Shown here in pieces: positions 43,843-53,148 of a stretch of DNA of 64,000 nt. Under the pieces are notes generated by a model. The model ran no database searches. It worked only from the letters and a program-made list of their open reading frames with translations, and was not told the DNA's origin. The DNA is from Rhizobium sp. ASV20. GTDB taxonomy: Bacteria > Pseudomonadota > Alphaproteobacteria > Rhizobiales > Rhizobiaceae. A program made the position numbers and the translations under genes. Every line of letters starts with the position of its first letter. Positions within the stretch are counted from its first letter, which is position 1. The DNA is taken from assembly GCF_016429015.1 (NCBI RefSeq), contig NZ_JAELTU010000003.1, positions 39,867-103,866 on the forward strand. Reading direction: 5' to 3'.

Positions 43843-45897
43843 ATGGAAAATCTTTGGCGCGACGATGTCGCGGAAAAAGTCGTGGCCGATTATCAGGCCA
43901 GGGGCGTCAGTCGCGATCTTGCATTGCGTACCTATACGACGCGGCTCCTGGGAGGCGAACCGCGGCTTGTGCTGCACGGGGGCGGCAATACATCCGTGAA
44001 GACGCAGATGACGGATCTCGTCGGCGATACCCACGCCGTCCTCTGCGTCAAGGGCAGCGGCTGGGACATGGGCACAATTGAGCCGCCTGGTCTGCCGGCG
44101 GTCCGGATTGAGCCGCTCCTGAAAAGCCGCAAGCTTACAAAGCTGTCCGACGAAGACATGGTGACCTTGCTGCGCGCCAATCTCATTGATCCTCTGGCAC
44201 CCAATCCTTCGGTCGAAGCGCTGCTGCACGCCTTCCTTCCGCATAAATTCGTCGATCACACCCATTCGACCGCCATCCTTGCTATCGCCGATCAGGCAAC
44301 GAGCAGAGAGATGAGCACGCAGCTGTTCGGCAAGAAGATGGGCTTCGTGCCCTATATCATGCCGGGATTTGCACTCGCCAAGGCGGCGGCCGAAGTCTTT
44401 GAACAGGACCCGACAGTCGAGGGATTGATCCTCGACAAGCACGGCATTTTTACATTCGGCGCGACGGCAAAGGAAGCCTACGACCGGATGATACATTACG
44501 TGTCCCTGGCAGAAGACCACGTGAAGCAAAATGGCCGTCATCCGTTCACAAAAGCCGCTCTGCCCGGGGATCTCGCAAATCCCGGCGATATCGCATCGAT
44601 GTTGCGCGGCGCCGTTGCCGTCGACAGGGGCGAAGGCCGCTTCGACCGCATGGTGAGCGTGTTCCGCACATCACCCGATATCCTCGACTTCGTGAATTCA
44701 GCCGAGGTCGCCGAGATGGCGGCGCGCGGCGTTTCCACACCGGATCTTTCCATCCGCATCAAGACCGGGCCGATGGTGCTGCCGGCGCCGACCAAGGAAA
44801 ATCTCGGCAGCTATCGTGCCGTGATCGACGAAAGCGTCGCCGCTTTTGCTGCCGACTACACCGAGTATTTCCGCAGCAACGATGCTCGTGACGACGTGAA
44901 ACGTATCATGCTCGATCCGATGCCGCGTCTCACCCTGGTGCCGGGCCTTGGCATGTACGGCCATGGTCGGACCTACAAGGATGCAACAATCGCCGTTGAT
45001 GTCGGGGAGATGTGGATCGAGGCCGCGCGCGATGCGGAAGCGATCGGCCGGTTCGAGCCGGTGAGCCGGCCAGACCTCTTCGACCTTGAATATTGGTCGC
45101 TGGAACAGGCAAAGCTGGCCGGTGCCAAGCCCAAGCCCTTTACGGGTCAGGTCGTGCTGGTGACGGGCGGAGCCGGCGCCATTGGCGCCGCCATCGTCAA
45201 GGCGTTCGTCGCTGAAGGCGCCCATGCCATCGTGGTTGACCTCGATGATGAGAAAGCCAAGGCCGTCGCCAAATCCGCTGGTAATGGCTCGATCGGTGTT
45301 GCTTGTGACATAACCGACCCGGCCTCGGTGCGCGCTGCCTTCGACGCTGCCGTTGCCGCTTTCGGCGGCGTCGACATTGTCGTCTCCAATGCCGGAGCCG
45401 CCTGGGAAAGCCCGATCGCCACCATGGACGACGCGCTGCTGCGTAAAAGCTTCGAGCTGAACTTCTTCGCCCATCAGAGCGTCGCGCAAAACGCCGTACG
45501 TATCATGAAGGCCCAGAAGACCGGCGGCGCCCTGCTCTTCAATGCTTCCAAACAGGCGGTTAATCCCGGAGCCAAATTCGGTGCCTATGGGCTTCCGAAA
45601 GCAGCAACGCTTTTCCTGTCCCGCCAATATGCACTGGAACACGGCACCGACCGGATCAGGGTCAATGCCGTCAATGCCGACCGCATTCGATCGGGCCTGC
45701 TCAATGAGGAGATGATCGCCAACCGGGCGGCTGCGCGTGGCCTGTCGGTGTCCGAATATATGGGTGGGAACCTGCTTGGCCTCGAAGTGACAGCCGACGA
45801 CGTCGCCCGGGCCTTCGTTCACCATGCCCTGGCGGAGCGAACGACCGCCGATGTCACCACCGTCGATGGTGGCAACATCGCTGCCGCGCTCCGTTAA
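43843..45897 (+). CDS. Bifunctional class II aldolase / short-chain dehydrogenase
   Basis: 684 residues from ATG 43843 with GGGAGG nine bases upstream. Residues ~1-420: class II aldolase domain with VLHGGGNTSVK, metal-binding VDHTHSTAI (His139, His141) and LDKHGIFTFG. Residues ~430-684: Rossmann SDR with VVLVTGGAGAIG, SNAGAAWES and the catalytic AYGLPKAA (Tyr582, Lys586). The rhizobial RhaD-type fusion has this layout and splits rhamnulose-1-phosphate to DHAP and lactaldehyde, then oxidises the aldehyde. Here MtnK and MtnA are neighbours, so a better fit may be a 5-modified ribulose-1-phosphate, cleaved to DHAP and an aldehyde that the SDR domain handles. A strong terminator follows 23 bases after the stop. 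Confidence 0.9.
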   Translation: MENLWRDDVAEKVVADYQARGVSRDLALRTYTTRLLGGEPRLVLHGGGNTSVKTQMTDLVGDTHAVLCVKGSGWDMGTIEPPGLPAVRIEPLLKSRKLTKLSDEDMVTLLRANLIDPLAPNPSVEALLHAFLPHKFVDHTHSTAILAIADQATSREMSTQLFGKKMGFVPYIMPGFALAKAAAEVFEQDPTVEGLILDKHGIFTFGATAKEAYDRMIHYVSLAEDHVKQNGRHPFTKAALPGDLANPGDIASMLRGAVAVDRGEGRFDRMVSVFRTSPDILDFVNSAEVAEMAARGVSTPDLSIRIKTGPMVLPAPTKENLGSYRAVIDESVAAFAADYTEYFRSNDARDDVKRIMLDPMPRLTLVPGLGMYGHGRTYKDATIAVDVGEMWIEAARDAEAIGRFEPVSRPDLFDLEYWSLEQAKLAGAKPKPFTGQVVLVTGGAGAIGAAIVKAFVAEGAHAIVVDLDDEKAKAVAKSAGNGSIGVACDITDPASVRAAFDAAVAAFGGVDIVVSNAGAAWESPIATMDDALLRKSFELNFFAHQSVAQNAVRIMKAQKTGGALLFNASKQAVNPGAKFGAYGLPKAATLFLSRQYALEHGTDRIRVNAVNADRIRSGLLNEEMIANRAAARGLSVSEYMGGNLLGLEVTADDVARAFVHHALAERTTADVTTVDGGNIAAALR

Positions 45898-45920
45898 ATC
45901 AATCCCGACCTCGAAAACGC

Positions 45921-45948
45921 AAATGCCCCCCATTCGGGGGCATTTTTT
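45921..45948 (+). terminator. Rho-independent terminator after the aldolase/SDR gene
   Basis: ATGCCCCC (45923-45930), loop CATTC, GGGGGCAT (45936-45943), then a run of T to 45948. An 8-bp perfect GC-rich stem, extendable by two A-T pairs, with a T tract is a textbook intrinsic terminator for plus-strand transcription. Confidence 0.9.
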
Positions 45949-45984
45949 ATTACCACGCGCCGGGACGTGGCGCCCTGCAGACAA

Positions 45985-46010
45985 TAAAAAAGGCGGCCTT
46001 ACGGCCGCCA
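45985..46010 (-). terminator. Rho-independent terminator of the ABC transporter operon
   Basis: Read on the minus strand: GGCGGCC (46009-46003), a 4-base loop, GGCCGCC (45998-45992), then TTTTTT (45991-45986). It lies 20 bases beyond the stop of the substrate-binding protein gene and ends the minus-strand transporter operon. Confidence 0.9.
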
Positions 46011-46029
46011 GTCGTTGGGAAAGGTTTGA

Positions 46030-47082
46030 TTACTTGGCTGCCGCCTTGGGCATCCAGGCCGGCATCGCGACATCCGCATGGGCGAACTGCGGCAGTTTGG
46101 TTCCGAGTTCCTCCATATTTTTGATGTCCTGCGCATTCAGGTCCTTCTGGGTGATGAGCGTCGGCGGAACGACAACCTGATGCCCAGGATCCTGACCTGC
46201 CAGCAGCATGGCGAGGGCACGGACGGAGACCTGGCCAACCACGGCCGGATTTGTCGCCGCCGTAGCTGCCCATGCCGAACCGGATTCACGCATCGCAGCG
46301 ATGTCGGGCGTCGAAATGTCGGCCGAATAGATCTTGACGCTCGAGGACATTCCGGCTTCATCCACGGCGATCTTCACACCCTTGGCAAATTCGTCATAGG
46401 GGGCGAACATAACGGTGATATCGGGATTGGCCGAAACCACCGACCGAGCCTGGTTGGCGACGGAGTTGGCGATCGGGTTGTCCATCGTGCCGAACTGGGC
46501 AGCTTCCTTGATGCCCGCATATTTCTTCTTGAATTCTTTCCATGTCTCGTCGCGTCGGTCGAGCGGCGCGATACCGGCGACATAGACGTAGCCGGCCTTG
46601 AAGCTTTCGCCATTGTCCTTGATGGCCTGCTCGAGTGCGAGGCGAGCGAGGTCGCGGTCAGATTGCTCGATCTGCGGAATCTTCGGATTTTCGACGTTGA
46701 CGTCAAAGGCGACGACCTTGATGCCGGCATCGACGGCGCGTTGGGCCGCGTCCTTCATGGATTCCGTCAGGCCATGCTGGATGATGATACCCTGCACGCC
46801 GAGCGCGATGGCCTGGTCGACCATGTCGGCCTGGACGGCGGCGTCCTGGCGGCTGTCGAACACCTGCAACTGCACGCCCAGTGCCTTGGCCTGTGCCTCA
46901 ACACCACCCAGATAAGACTGGAAGAAATCGCCGGTCGAAAGATATCGTACCAGCGCGATCTTAACCTTGCCGGGATTGTCGAACGGCTTTGGCATGTCGG
47001 CGGCAAAGGATGGTGTTCCCAACGCCACGGCTCCCATCAAACCAAGCGTCAATGCGCCCAGCGTTCTGCGTGTCATCTTCAT
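46030..47082 (-). CDS. CUT2-type sugar ABC transporter, periplasmic binding protein
   Basis: 350 residues from ATG 47082, preceded by GGAGGAG; a longer frame to 47163 lacks a signal at its start. Signal peptide MKMTRRTLGALTLGLMGAVA, cleaved around TPSFA-AD. The mature protein is a periplasmic-binding-protein type 1 fold of the ribose-binding family: KIALVRYLSTGDFFQSYLGG, DAAVQADMVDQAIALGVQGI, VVAFDVNVENPKIPQIEQSD and SADISTPDIAAM. It should deliver a ribose-like sugar or nucleoside-derived pentose to the permease. It is the last gene of the operon ATPase > permease > binding protein, 52 bases after the permease. Confidence 0.92.
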   Translation of the reverse strand: MKMTRRTLGALTLGLMGAVALGTPSFAADMPKPFDNPGKVKIALVRYLSTGDFFQSYLGGVEAQAKALGVQLQVFDSRQDAAVQADMVDQAIALGVQGIIIQHGLTESMKDAAQRAVDAGIKVVAFDVNVENPKIPQIEQSDRDLARLALEQAIKDNGESFKAGYVYVAGIAPLDRRDETWKEFKKKYAGIKEAAQFGTMDNPIANSVANQARSVVSANPDITVMFAPYDEFAKGVKIAVDEAGMSSSVKIYSADISTPDIAAMRESGSAWAATAATNPAVVGQVSVRALAMLLAGQDPGHQVVVPPTLITQKDLNAQDIKNMEELGTKLPQFAHADVAMPAWMPKAAAK

Positions 47083-47134
47083 GTCAGTCTCCTCCTCCAG
47101 TAAAATTATGATTATCCGCCAGGGACATGCGCCC

Positions 47135-48184
47135 CTAGCGTTTGCTCCTCTTTGAGAATGCAAAGGTGAAGATCAGGGCAACGACGAGAACCGCGCCCTT
47201 GACGAAATCCTGTGTGTAGTAGGGCACATTCATCATCGTCAGGCCCTGCAGCAGGATGCCGACGAAAAGGGCGCCGATCGCCGTCCCCAGGGCATTGGGC
47301 TTTGCCGCGCCAAGGACTGCAAAGCCGATCAGCGCAGCGGCAACCGCATCGAGCAGCAGGTTGTTGCCCGACGCAATGTCACCACGGCCAAGACGCGCTG
47401 CGAGCAGAATGCCGCCGATCGATGCAAAGATGCCCGAGATGATGTAGGCGGAAATCTTGTAGGCATTGACGGGCGCTCCGGCGAGACCGGCTGCGCGCTC
47501 GTTGGAGCCGACGGCATACATCATGCGTCCGAAGCGAGTGTATTCAAGAAAGAACCAGATCAGGATCGCCAGCACGATCAGCACGACGACCGAAACCGGC
47601 ACGAGATTGGGCAGGATGAAATCGAAGCGATGGCGGCCAAGGGCGAGAAAGCCCGGGCTGAACGAACCGCTTGCGACGGAGCCATCCGGCAGCGTCATGC
47701 CGGTGGCAACGGAGCGGCCCTCGGTTGGAATTCGCTGGAGCCCCAGCAAGAGAAACATCATGCCGAGCGTCGCCAGCAGATCCGGCACGCGCATATAGAC
47801 GATGATAATGCCATTGATGAGCCCGACCAGCACCCCAACGGCAAGGCAGACAAGCGTTGCCGTGACCGCATCGCCACCCATGACCACCATCACGTAGGAT
47901 GAAGCCATCATCGCGCTCGTGGCAACCGAACCGATGGATAGGTCGAAGCCGCCGACCACCAGTGTCGCGGTGACGCCGAGGGCAAGGATCCCGGTGATCG
48001 ACACCGATTGCAGGATGAAGACCGCGCTCTGCGGCGAAGCAAAGCCGCCGGTAACGAGCGAGAAATAGATGATCATGCCGAAAAGCAGCACGAGGAATCC
48101 ATATTTTATCGCCAGATCCCTGACGCTCACGCTCGGTTGGGACAAGGGAACCGCGCCTGCGGATTTGCTCTGTTCACTGCTCAT
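47135..48184 (-). CDS. CUT2-type sugar ABC transporter, permease
   Basis: 349 residues with about 9-10 membrane helices. Typical RbsC-family segments include SITGILALGVTATLVVGGFD followed by LSIGSVATSAM, IIIVYMRVPDLLATLGMMFL, and the coupling region ARLGRGDIASGNNLLLDAVA then AALIGFAVLGAA. It forms the transmembrane channel of the importer as a homodimer. Its ATG overlaps the ATPase stop as ATGA, so the two are translationally coupled. Confidence 0.93.
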   Translation of the reverse strand: MSSEQSKSAGAVPLSQPSVSVRDLAIKYGFLVLLFGMIIYFSLVTGGFASPQSAVFILQSVSITGILALGVTATLVVGGFDLSIGSVATSAMMASSYVMVVMGGDAVTATLVCLAVGVLVGLINGIIIVYMRVPDLLATLGMMFLLLGLQRIPTEGRSVATGMTLPDGSVASGSFSPGFLALGRHRFDFILPNLVPVSVVVLIVLAILIWFFLEYTRFGRMMYAVGSNERAAGLAGAPVNAYKISAYIISGIFASIGGILLAARLGRGDIASGNNLLLDAVAAALIGFAVLGAAKPNALGTAIGALFVGILLQGLTMMNVPYYTQDFVKGAVLVVALIFTFAFSKRSKR

Positions 48185-49698
48185 ATTGCGTTGACCTGTT
48201 GAGAGGATTGACCTGCGATCTCAGACAGCAGGCGCTCGACATCAATGCCGGAATTGCGATGCTCGCCGACGATCGTCTGCTCCGACATCACAAGAATGCG
48301 GTCGGCCACTTCGAAGGCCTCGTCGAGTTCGGTGAGAAATAGAATGGTGGCCCGCCCATTGGCCGAGGAACGAAGCTTGTTGCCGATGTCACGCCTGGCA
48401 ACGATGTCGACGCCCTGAAACGGCTCATCGAGAACAAGCAGCCGCGACGGCTCCGAAAGCCAGCGACCAACCATGACCTTCTGCTGATTTCCGCCCGACA
48501 GCGTATGCATCTCGTCACGCTCGCTGCGGCAGACGACACCGAGCGCGGCGATCTGCTGACGCGCCCTCGCCCTTTCGCTTGTGCGGTTCGAAACGCCAAA
48601 ACGGGATAGGCGGCGCAGAAACGGAAGGCTGATATTCTCGTAAATATTGAAATCCGGCACGATGCCGCTGATCCCGCGATCCTTGGCGACAAGGAAAACG
48701 CCGCTTGCGATTGCCTGTCCCGTCGTCTTGGGTGTGTAGCGTGCGCCATCGAGCGTCATCTGGCCTGATGCGGGCATGCGGGCTCCGGCCAACACTTCGG
48801 CAAGCGCCGATTTCCCGACCCCGACGAGGCCGGTGACGGCGACGATCTCGCCATCACCGAGTTCAAAATCGAACGGTCGGGAATGGTCGGAGAGCTTCAG
48901 GCCCTGTGCCCGAAAAACAGGAATGCTCGCCTCGCGTACCGAGATTGCACCGGCCGAGACCTTTCGGCCCAGCATTGCGTTGACGGCGCCTTCGTAATCG
49001 AGATCCGGCCCTTCGAAATGGCCGGTGATGCGGCCATCACGCAACGACACGATACTGTCCGCAAGCCGGCGGATATCCGACATGCGGTGCGAAATATAAA
49101 GAATGGCGACGCCTCGCGCCTTCAGCCGGTCAACAAGATCGAACAGGCGATCGGCCTCCGCACTCGACAGCGACGAGGTCGGTTCGTCGAGGATCAGCAC
49201 CTTTGGCTCATGCGCCATTGCACGCGCAATCGCCACCATCTGGCGATCGGCAAGGCTCAGATCATTGATACTGGATTTAAGATCGATCGTCAGACCCATG
49301 CGCGAAGCAACAAGCGCCGCCTCGCGCCGAACCCGGCGTGGATTGAAGAACAGCCGAGCGCCGCGGCCGTTCAGCCGGTCGAGCGTCAGATTGGTCGCCA
49401 CATCGAGATCGGCGACAACACCGTCGTTGATGTTTTGATGCACCGTCACAACGCCAGCGCGGATCGCCTCCGCCGGCGTCGATGGGTCGAAGGGCGCATC
49501 GGAAAGAGTGATCGTTCCGGCATCCCGCGGATAGACACCGCTCAAGATGCGCACGAGCGTGGATTTTCCGGCGCCATTGGCACCCATCAAGGCTGTAACG
49601 GCGCCGCCCTTGAGGTCGAGATGCACCCCTTGGAGCACCGCCACCGCACCAAAGGATTTACGGACACCTTCGATGCGAAACACTGCATGTTCGCTCAT
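48181..49698 (-). CDS. CUT2-type sugar ABC transporter, dual ATPase
   Basis: 505 residues with two ABC domains, as in RbsA/MglA. Domain 1 has Walker A GANGAGKST and Walker B VLILDEPTSSLS, with a divergent signature (DLSLADRQMVAIARA). Domain 2 (~250-500) has a weakened Walker A GLVGVGKSA, signature LSGGNQQKVMVGRWL and Walker B LLVLDEPFQGVD. This asymmetry is normal for the family. It energises import of a pentose-like sugar. The operon starts here, divergent from mtnK, with 145 bases between that carry two inverted repeats. Confidence 0.93.
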   Translation of the reverse strand: MSEHAVFRIEGVRKSFGAVAVLQGVHLDLKGGAVTALMGANGAGKSTLVRILSGVYPRDAGTITLSDAPFDPSTPAEAIRAGVVTVHQNINDGVVADLDVATNLTLDRLNGRGARLFFNPRRVRREAALVASRMGLTIDLKSSINDLSLADRQMVAIARAMAHEPKVLILDEPTSSLSSAEADRLFDLVDRLKARGVAILYISHRMSDIRRLADSIVSLRDGRITGHFEGPDLDYEGAVNAMLGRKVSAGAISVREASIPVFRAQGLKLSDHSRPFDFELGDGEIVAVTGLVGVGKSALAEVLAGARMPASGQMTLDGARYTPKTTGQAIASGVFLVAKDRGISGIVPDFNIYENISLPFLRRLSRFGVSNRTSERARARQQIAALGVVCRSERDEMHTLSGGNQQKVMVGRWLSEPSRLLVLDEPFQGVDIVARRDIGNKLRSSANGRATILFLTELDEAFEVADRILVMSEQTIVGEHRNSGIDVERLLSEIAGQSSQQVNAI

Positions 49699-49711
49699 TC
49701 TCTCCTCCCAA

Positions 49712-49736
49712 TAAGAGCAGGTTAGGATAGCTCTTA
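49712..49736. promoter_or_regulatory. Inverted repeat in the transporter leader
   Basis: TAAGAGC (49712-49718) and GCTCTTA (49730-49736) are perfect 7-base arms 11 bases apart. The element lies 14 bases upstream of the ATPase start codon, in what should be the mRNA leader or promoter-proximal operator of the transporter operon. Confidence 0.4.
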
Positions 49737-49740
49737 ATCA

Positions 49741-49766
49741 AATGTCAAGGCCATTGACATTTGACA
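49741..49766. promoter_or_regulatory. Candidate SorC operator between transporter and mtnK
   Basis: AATGTCAA (49741-49748), five bases, TTGACATT (49754-49761): a perfect 8-base inverted repeat, followed by a further TGACA (49762-49766). The same TGAC/GTCA half-sites occur before the SorC gene at 42748-42779. Placed between two divergent catabolic operons, it is the best operator candidate in the window. Confidence 0.6.
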
Positions 49767-49843
49767 GAATGCTGACTTAGTTGTGCCCATGACGGCATGT
49801 CGAAACACGGTGGAGGCCGCGACATGCGCAGGAGGAGAGCATT

Positions 49844-51115
49844 ATGGACACCCAAGTCTTTGCGGCGCTCAGCGTCGAGACATTGCCGGGCCGGCTTGGC
49901 GGCAACACCATTCTCAAAGAGAAAATCGGCGAGGATTTCACGCAGTGGACCGTCAAGGAAGTCGGCGACGGCAACCTTAATCTCGTTTTCATCGTCACGG
50001 GCGAACAGGGAGCCGCCATCGTCAAGCAGGCGCTGCCTTATGTGCGTCTTGTCGGCGAAAGCTGGCCGCTTCCCCTTAAGCGCTCGTATTTCGAATATCA
50101 TGCCCTGATACGCCAGTCCGCCCGCGATCCCGGCATGGTGCCGGAAATCTATTTCTTCGACGTGGCCCAGGCCATTATCGCCATGGAGTTTCTGACCCCG
50201 CATGTCATCTTGCGGCGGGCGTTGATCGATGGCCGCATCCTTCCGAAGATCGGTCGCGATCTCGGGCTCTTCTGCGCGCGCACGCTGTTCCGCGGTTCAG
50301 ATTTCTCGATGGTGACGCGCGACAAGAAGACGGACATGGCTCTCTTCGCCGACAATGTCGAACTCTGCGACATCACCGAGAACCTCGTCTTCTCCGATCC
50401 TTATTTCGAAGCCACGCTTAACCGGCACACATCGCCGCAACTTGATCCGATCGTTGCGGAATTGCGTAGCGATCGCGACCTCAAGGTCGAGGCACAACGG
50501 CTGAAACATCTCTTCTCCGCCAAGGCCGAGACGCTCTGCCACGGCGACCTGCATACCGGTTCGGTGATGGTCACCGATGATGAAACGCGTGTTATCGATC
50601 CGGAGTTTGCCTTCTACGGTCCGATCAGTTTCGACGTCGGCATGCTTCTTGCCAATTTTTGGATGAGCTATTTCGCGCAAAGCGGTCATGAAAGCGACGA
50701 TGCCGCGCGCGATGAGATGCGCGCCTATTTGCTCGATACCGTCGAAACCATCTGGGAAACATTCCGCGCCGAGTTTGCCCATCTCTGGCGCAACGAGCGC
50801 AACGGCATCCTTTACCAGGCAAGCCTCTTTGAAGATCAAGCTGACATGCTGGGGGCGGAACAGGCTCTCAACATCGTCCTCGACGAGATCTATCGCGAAA
50901 TGCTCGGCTTTGCCGGCATCGAGATGCATCGCCGTATTCTCGGCCTTGCACATAATGCCGATTTCGAAACCATCGCCGATCCCAATCATCGGGCCGCCTG
51001 CGAAAAGAAGGCACTGAAACTTGGGCGTCATCTCGCCGTCAACCGGCATCGCATCCACAGCCTCAAAGATGTCCGTGCGACAGCGGAACGGCTTCAGAAG
51101 GAGACACTCGCTTGA
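49844..51115 (+). CDS. mtnK: S-methyl-5-thioribose kinase family protein (MtnK)
   Basis: 423 residues; GGAGGAG six bases before the ATG. The protein has an aminoglycoside-phosphotransferase-like kinase fold with MtnK features: [20 protein letters not shown] (nucleotide loop), [20 protein letters not shown], and the catalytic loop [14 protein letters not shown] (His233, Asp235) followed by [20 protein letters not shown]. MtnK phosphorylates 5-methylthioribose at C1; homologues can also use 5-deoxyribose. It begins the plus-strand operon mtnK > mtnA > split transketolase > RuBisCO-like gene, overlapping mtnA by four bases. Confidence 0.93.
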   Translation: MDTQVFAALSVETLPGRLGGNTILKEKIGEDFTQWTVKEVGDGNLNLVFIVTGEQGAAIVKQALPYVRLVGESWPLPLKRSYFEYHALIRQSARDPGMVPEIYFFDVAQAIIAMEFLTPHVILRRALIDGRILPKIGRDLGLFCARTLFRGSDFSMVTRDKKTDMALFADNVELCDITENLVFSDPYFEATLNRHTSPQLDPIVAELRSDRDLKVEAQRLKHLFSAKAETLCHGDLHTGSVMVTDDETRVIDPEFAFYGPISFDVGMLLANFWMSYFAQSGHESDDAARDEMRAYLLDTVETIWETFRAEFAHLWRNERNGILYQASLFEDQADMLGAEQALNIVLDEIYREMLGFAGIEMHRRILGLAHNADFETIADPNHRAACEKKALKLGRHLAVNRHRIHSLKDVRATAERLQKETLA

Positions 51116-52206
51116 AAGTCGGAGAACGCCACTACCACACCATCTGGCTCAACGAGGACGGTCGCTCGGTCGACATTATCGATCAACGCTGGCTGCCGCA
51201 CGAATTCAGAGTGGTTACGCTAAAGACGGTCAATGACGTCGCTGTTGCGATCCGCGACATGTGGGTACGCGGCGCGCCGTTGATCGGCGTCACCGCCGCC
51301 TATGGCGTTGCGATTGCCATGGCAAAAGATCCGTCCAGCGCACATCTCGATGCCGTCTGGGAGGAACTCAATGAAACGCGCCCGACCGCCATCAATCTTC
51401 GCTGGGCGCTGAACGCCATGCGTGACCACCTGCGGCCGCTGCCCGAAAACCTGCGCGCCGAGGCCGCTTATAAGCGTGCCGCCGAAATCGCCGAGGAGGA
51501 CGTTCAGCTGAACCGCGCAATCGGCGCGAATGGCCTGAAGGTGATCCGCGAGATCGCCGCGAGGAAGAAGCCTGGCGAGCCTGTCCGCATCCTGACCCAT
51601 TGCAACGCCGGCTGGCTGGCGACCGTCGACTATGGAACTGCGACCGCACCGATCTATATGGCGACGGAAGAAGGCATTCCGGTTCACGTCTATGTCGACG
51701 AAACCCGTCCGCGCAACCAGGGCGCCTATCTTACGGCTTGGGAGATGGATGGCCATGGCGTGCCGCACACGCTGATCGTCGATAATGCCGGCGGCCACCT
51801 GATGCAGCATGGCGATATCGACATGGTAATCGTGGGAACCGACCGAACGACAGCAAACGGCGACGTCTGCAACAAGATCGGAACCTACCTCAAGGCGCTT
51901 GCAGCGCGCGACAACAACGTCCCCTTCTATGTCGCCTTGCCATCCCCGACCATCGACTGGACGGTGCACGACGGCATCAAGGAAATCCCGATCGAAGAAC
52001 GCTCTGCCGACGAGGTTAGCTTCGTCCAGGGCAAGGCACGCGACGGCTCGATTGCGAGCGTTCGCATCTCGCCCGAGGGAAGCCCTGCGGCAAACCCCGC
52101 CTTCGACGTTACCCCTGCCCGCCTGATCACCGGCCTGATAACGGAGCGCGGCATCGCGACACCGTCGCCGGAAGGCTTGAAGGCACTTTTCCCGGAACGG
52201 AGCTGA
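51112..52206 (+). CDS. mtnA: S-methyl-5-thioribose-1-phosphate isomerase (MtnA)
   Basis: 364 residues. The start is a TTG (51112) in a TTGA overlap with the mtnK stop; AAGGAG lies about eight bases upstream and no alternative ATG exists near the N-terminus. The fold is that of the eIF2B-like isomerases: [36 protein letters not shown] (Cys164) and [20 protein letters not shown] (Asp244), the two residues that act in aldose-ketose isomerisation in the B. subtilis enzyme. It converts 5-methylthioribose-1-phosphate (or 5-deoxyribose-1-phosphate) to the ribulose form. Length is normal for the family. Confidence 0.95.
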   Translation: MKVGERHYHTIWLNEDGRSVDIIDQRWLPHEFRVVTLKTVNDVAVAIRDMWVRGAPLIGVTAAYGVAIAMAKDPSSAHLDAVWEELNETRPTAINLRWALNAMRDHLRPLPENLRAEAAYKRAAEIAEEDVQLNRAIGANGLKVIREIAARKKPGEPVRILTHCNAGWLATVDYGTATAPIYMATEEGIPVHVYVDETRPRNQGAYLTAWEMDGHGVPHTLIVDNAGGHLMQHGDIDMVIVGTDRTTANGDVCNKIGTYLKALAARDNNVPFYVALPSPTIDWTVHDGIKEIPIEERSADEVSFVQGKARDGSIASVRISPEGSPAANPAFDVTPARLITGLITERGIATPSPEGLKALFPERS

Positions 52207-52210
52207 GACG

Positions 52211-53146
52211 ATGACCCTCTCCAATCAGAAATCCACGGAAGATATCGCGCTTGGTATTCGCCGGCGCGTCTTCTTTCACACCATGAAGAACAATGGCGGT
52301 TATCTGAGCCAAGCCTGCTCAGCCGCCGAAAGTCTTGCGCTGCTCTACAATGAATTCCTGAAGCTCGGTGAACCGACGCTGCCGAAAGTACCGCTTCCCT
52401 TCCGTGGCGTGCCATCGGCGCACAATCCCGACGCCTTCACGGGTGCTGGCTATCATGGTCCATTTGCACCGGAATTCGATCGCTTCTTTATCTCACCCGC
52501 ACATTACGCCTTGGTCATCTATTCCGCGCTGATCGAAATGGGGCGCATGGACGAAGATGCGCTCGACCACTTCAACAAGGACGGCGGCTCGGTCGAGATG
52601 ATCGGCGCCGAACATAGCCCCGGCATGGAAGTAACGACCGGGTCGCTCGCCCAGGGACTTTCGATGGCCTCGGGCGTCGCCTGGGCCCGGCAGAAGAAAA
52701 GCGAGCCGGGCAAGGTCTGGGTCTATATGTCGGACGGAGAGTTCCAGGAGGGCCAGACCTGGGAATGCCTTGCGGCCATGGCCTATCACCGCATCGACAA
52801 CATCCGTGTCATCGTCGACGTGAACCGCCAGCAATGCGACGGCGCCATGTCCTCCGTCCTCGATCTTGGCGATCTTGCCGCGCGTGTCGGCGCCTTCGGC
52901 GTGACATGCCGCTCGGTCGACGGACACGACCTCGACGCCATGCGGCAGGCCGCCGCAAGCGCCGAGGCTGGCAAGCCGCTGGTGATCCTCGCCAATACGT
53001 CTCCCTATCAGGGCATGAACTTCCTCAAGAAGCGCTTCCCGCGGCTGCATTATGTTCGCTTCAAGAGCGCGGACGAGCGGCTGGAAATGCAGGCAGCATT
53101 GGCTGCCGAGCTTGGCATCGACATGAACGCAGTGGAAAGGGCCTGA
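52211..53146 (+). CDS. Transketolase, N-terminal (TPP-binding) subunit
   Basis: 311 residues, equal to the first half of a transketolase. The thiamine diphosphate domain is complete: ISPAHYALVIYSALIEMGRM, EHSPGMEVTTGSLAQGLSMA, YMSDGEFQEGQTWECLAAMA (Gly-Asp-Gly-type Mg/TPP motif as SDGEFQEG) and VDVNRQQCDGAM. Split transketolases occur in catabolic clusters and differ from the housekeeping single-chain enzyme. It starts four bases after mtnA and ends two bases before the C-terminal subunit, so stoichiometric production is expected. Substrate is not obvious; a ketose phosphate arising in this pathway is likely. Confidence 0.92.
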   Translation: MTLSNQKSTEDIALGIRRRVFFHTMKNNGGYLSQACSAAESLALLYNEFLKLGEPTLPKVPLPFRGVPSAHNPDAFTGAGYHGPFAPEFDRFFISPAHYALVIYSALIEMGRMDEDALDHFNKDGGSVEMIGAEHSPGMEVTTGSLAQGLSMASGVAWARQKKSEPGKVWVYMSDGEFQEGQTWECLAAMAYHRIDNIRVIVDVNRQQCDGAMSSVLDLGDLAARVGAFGVTCRSVDGHDLDAMRQAAASAEAGKPLVILANTSPYQGMNFLKKRFPRLHYVRFKSADERLEMQAALAAELGIDMNAVERA

Positions 53147-53148
53147 AT

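Noticed and set aside
43843..45897. Dedicated rhamnulose-1-phosphate aldolase (RhaD) of a rhamnose operon
   Set aside because: Domain layout matches, but no rhamnose kinase, isomerase or mutarotase genes are present; MtnK/MtnA neighbours point to another sugar.
52765..53148. Upstream extension of the transketolase C-subunit frame
   Set aside because: It overlaps the N-subunit gene in another frame and has no transketolase features; the ATG at 53149 fits the subunit boundary.
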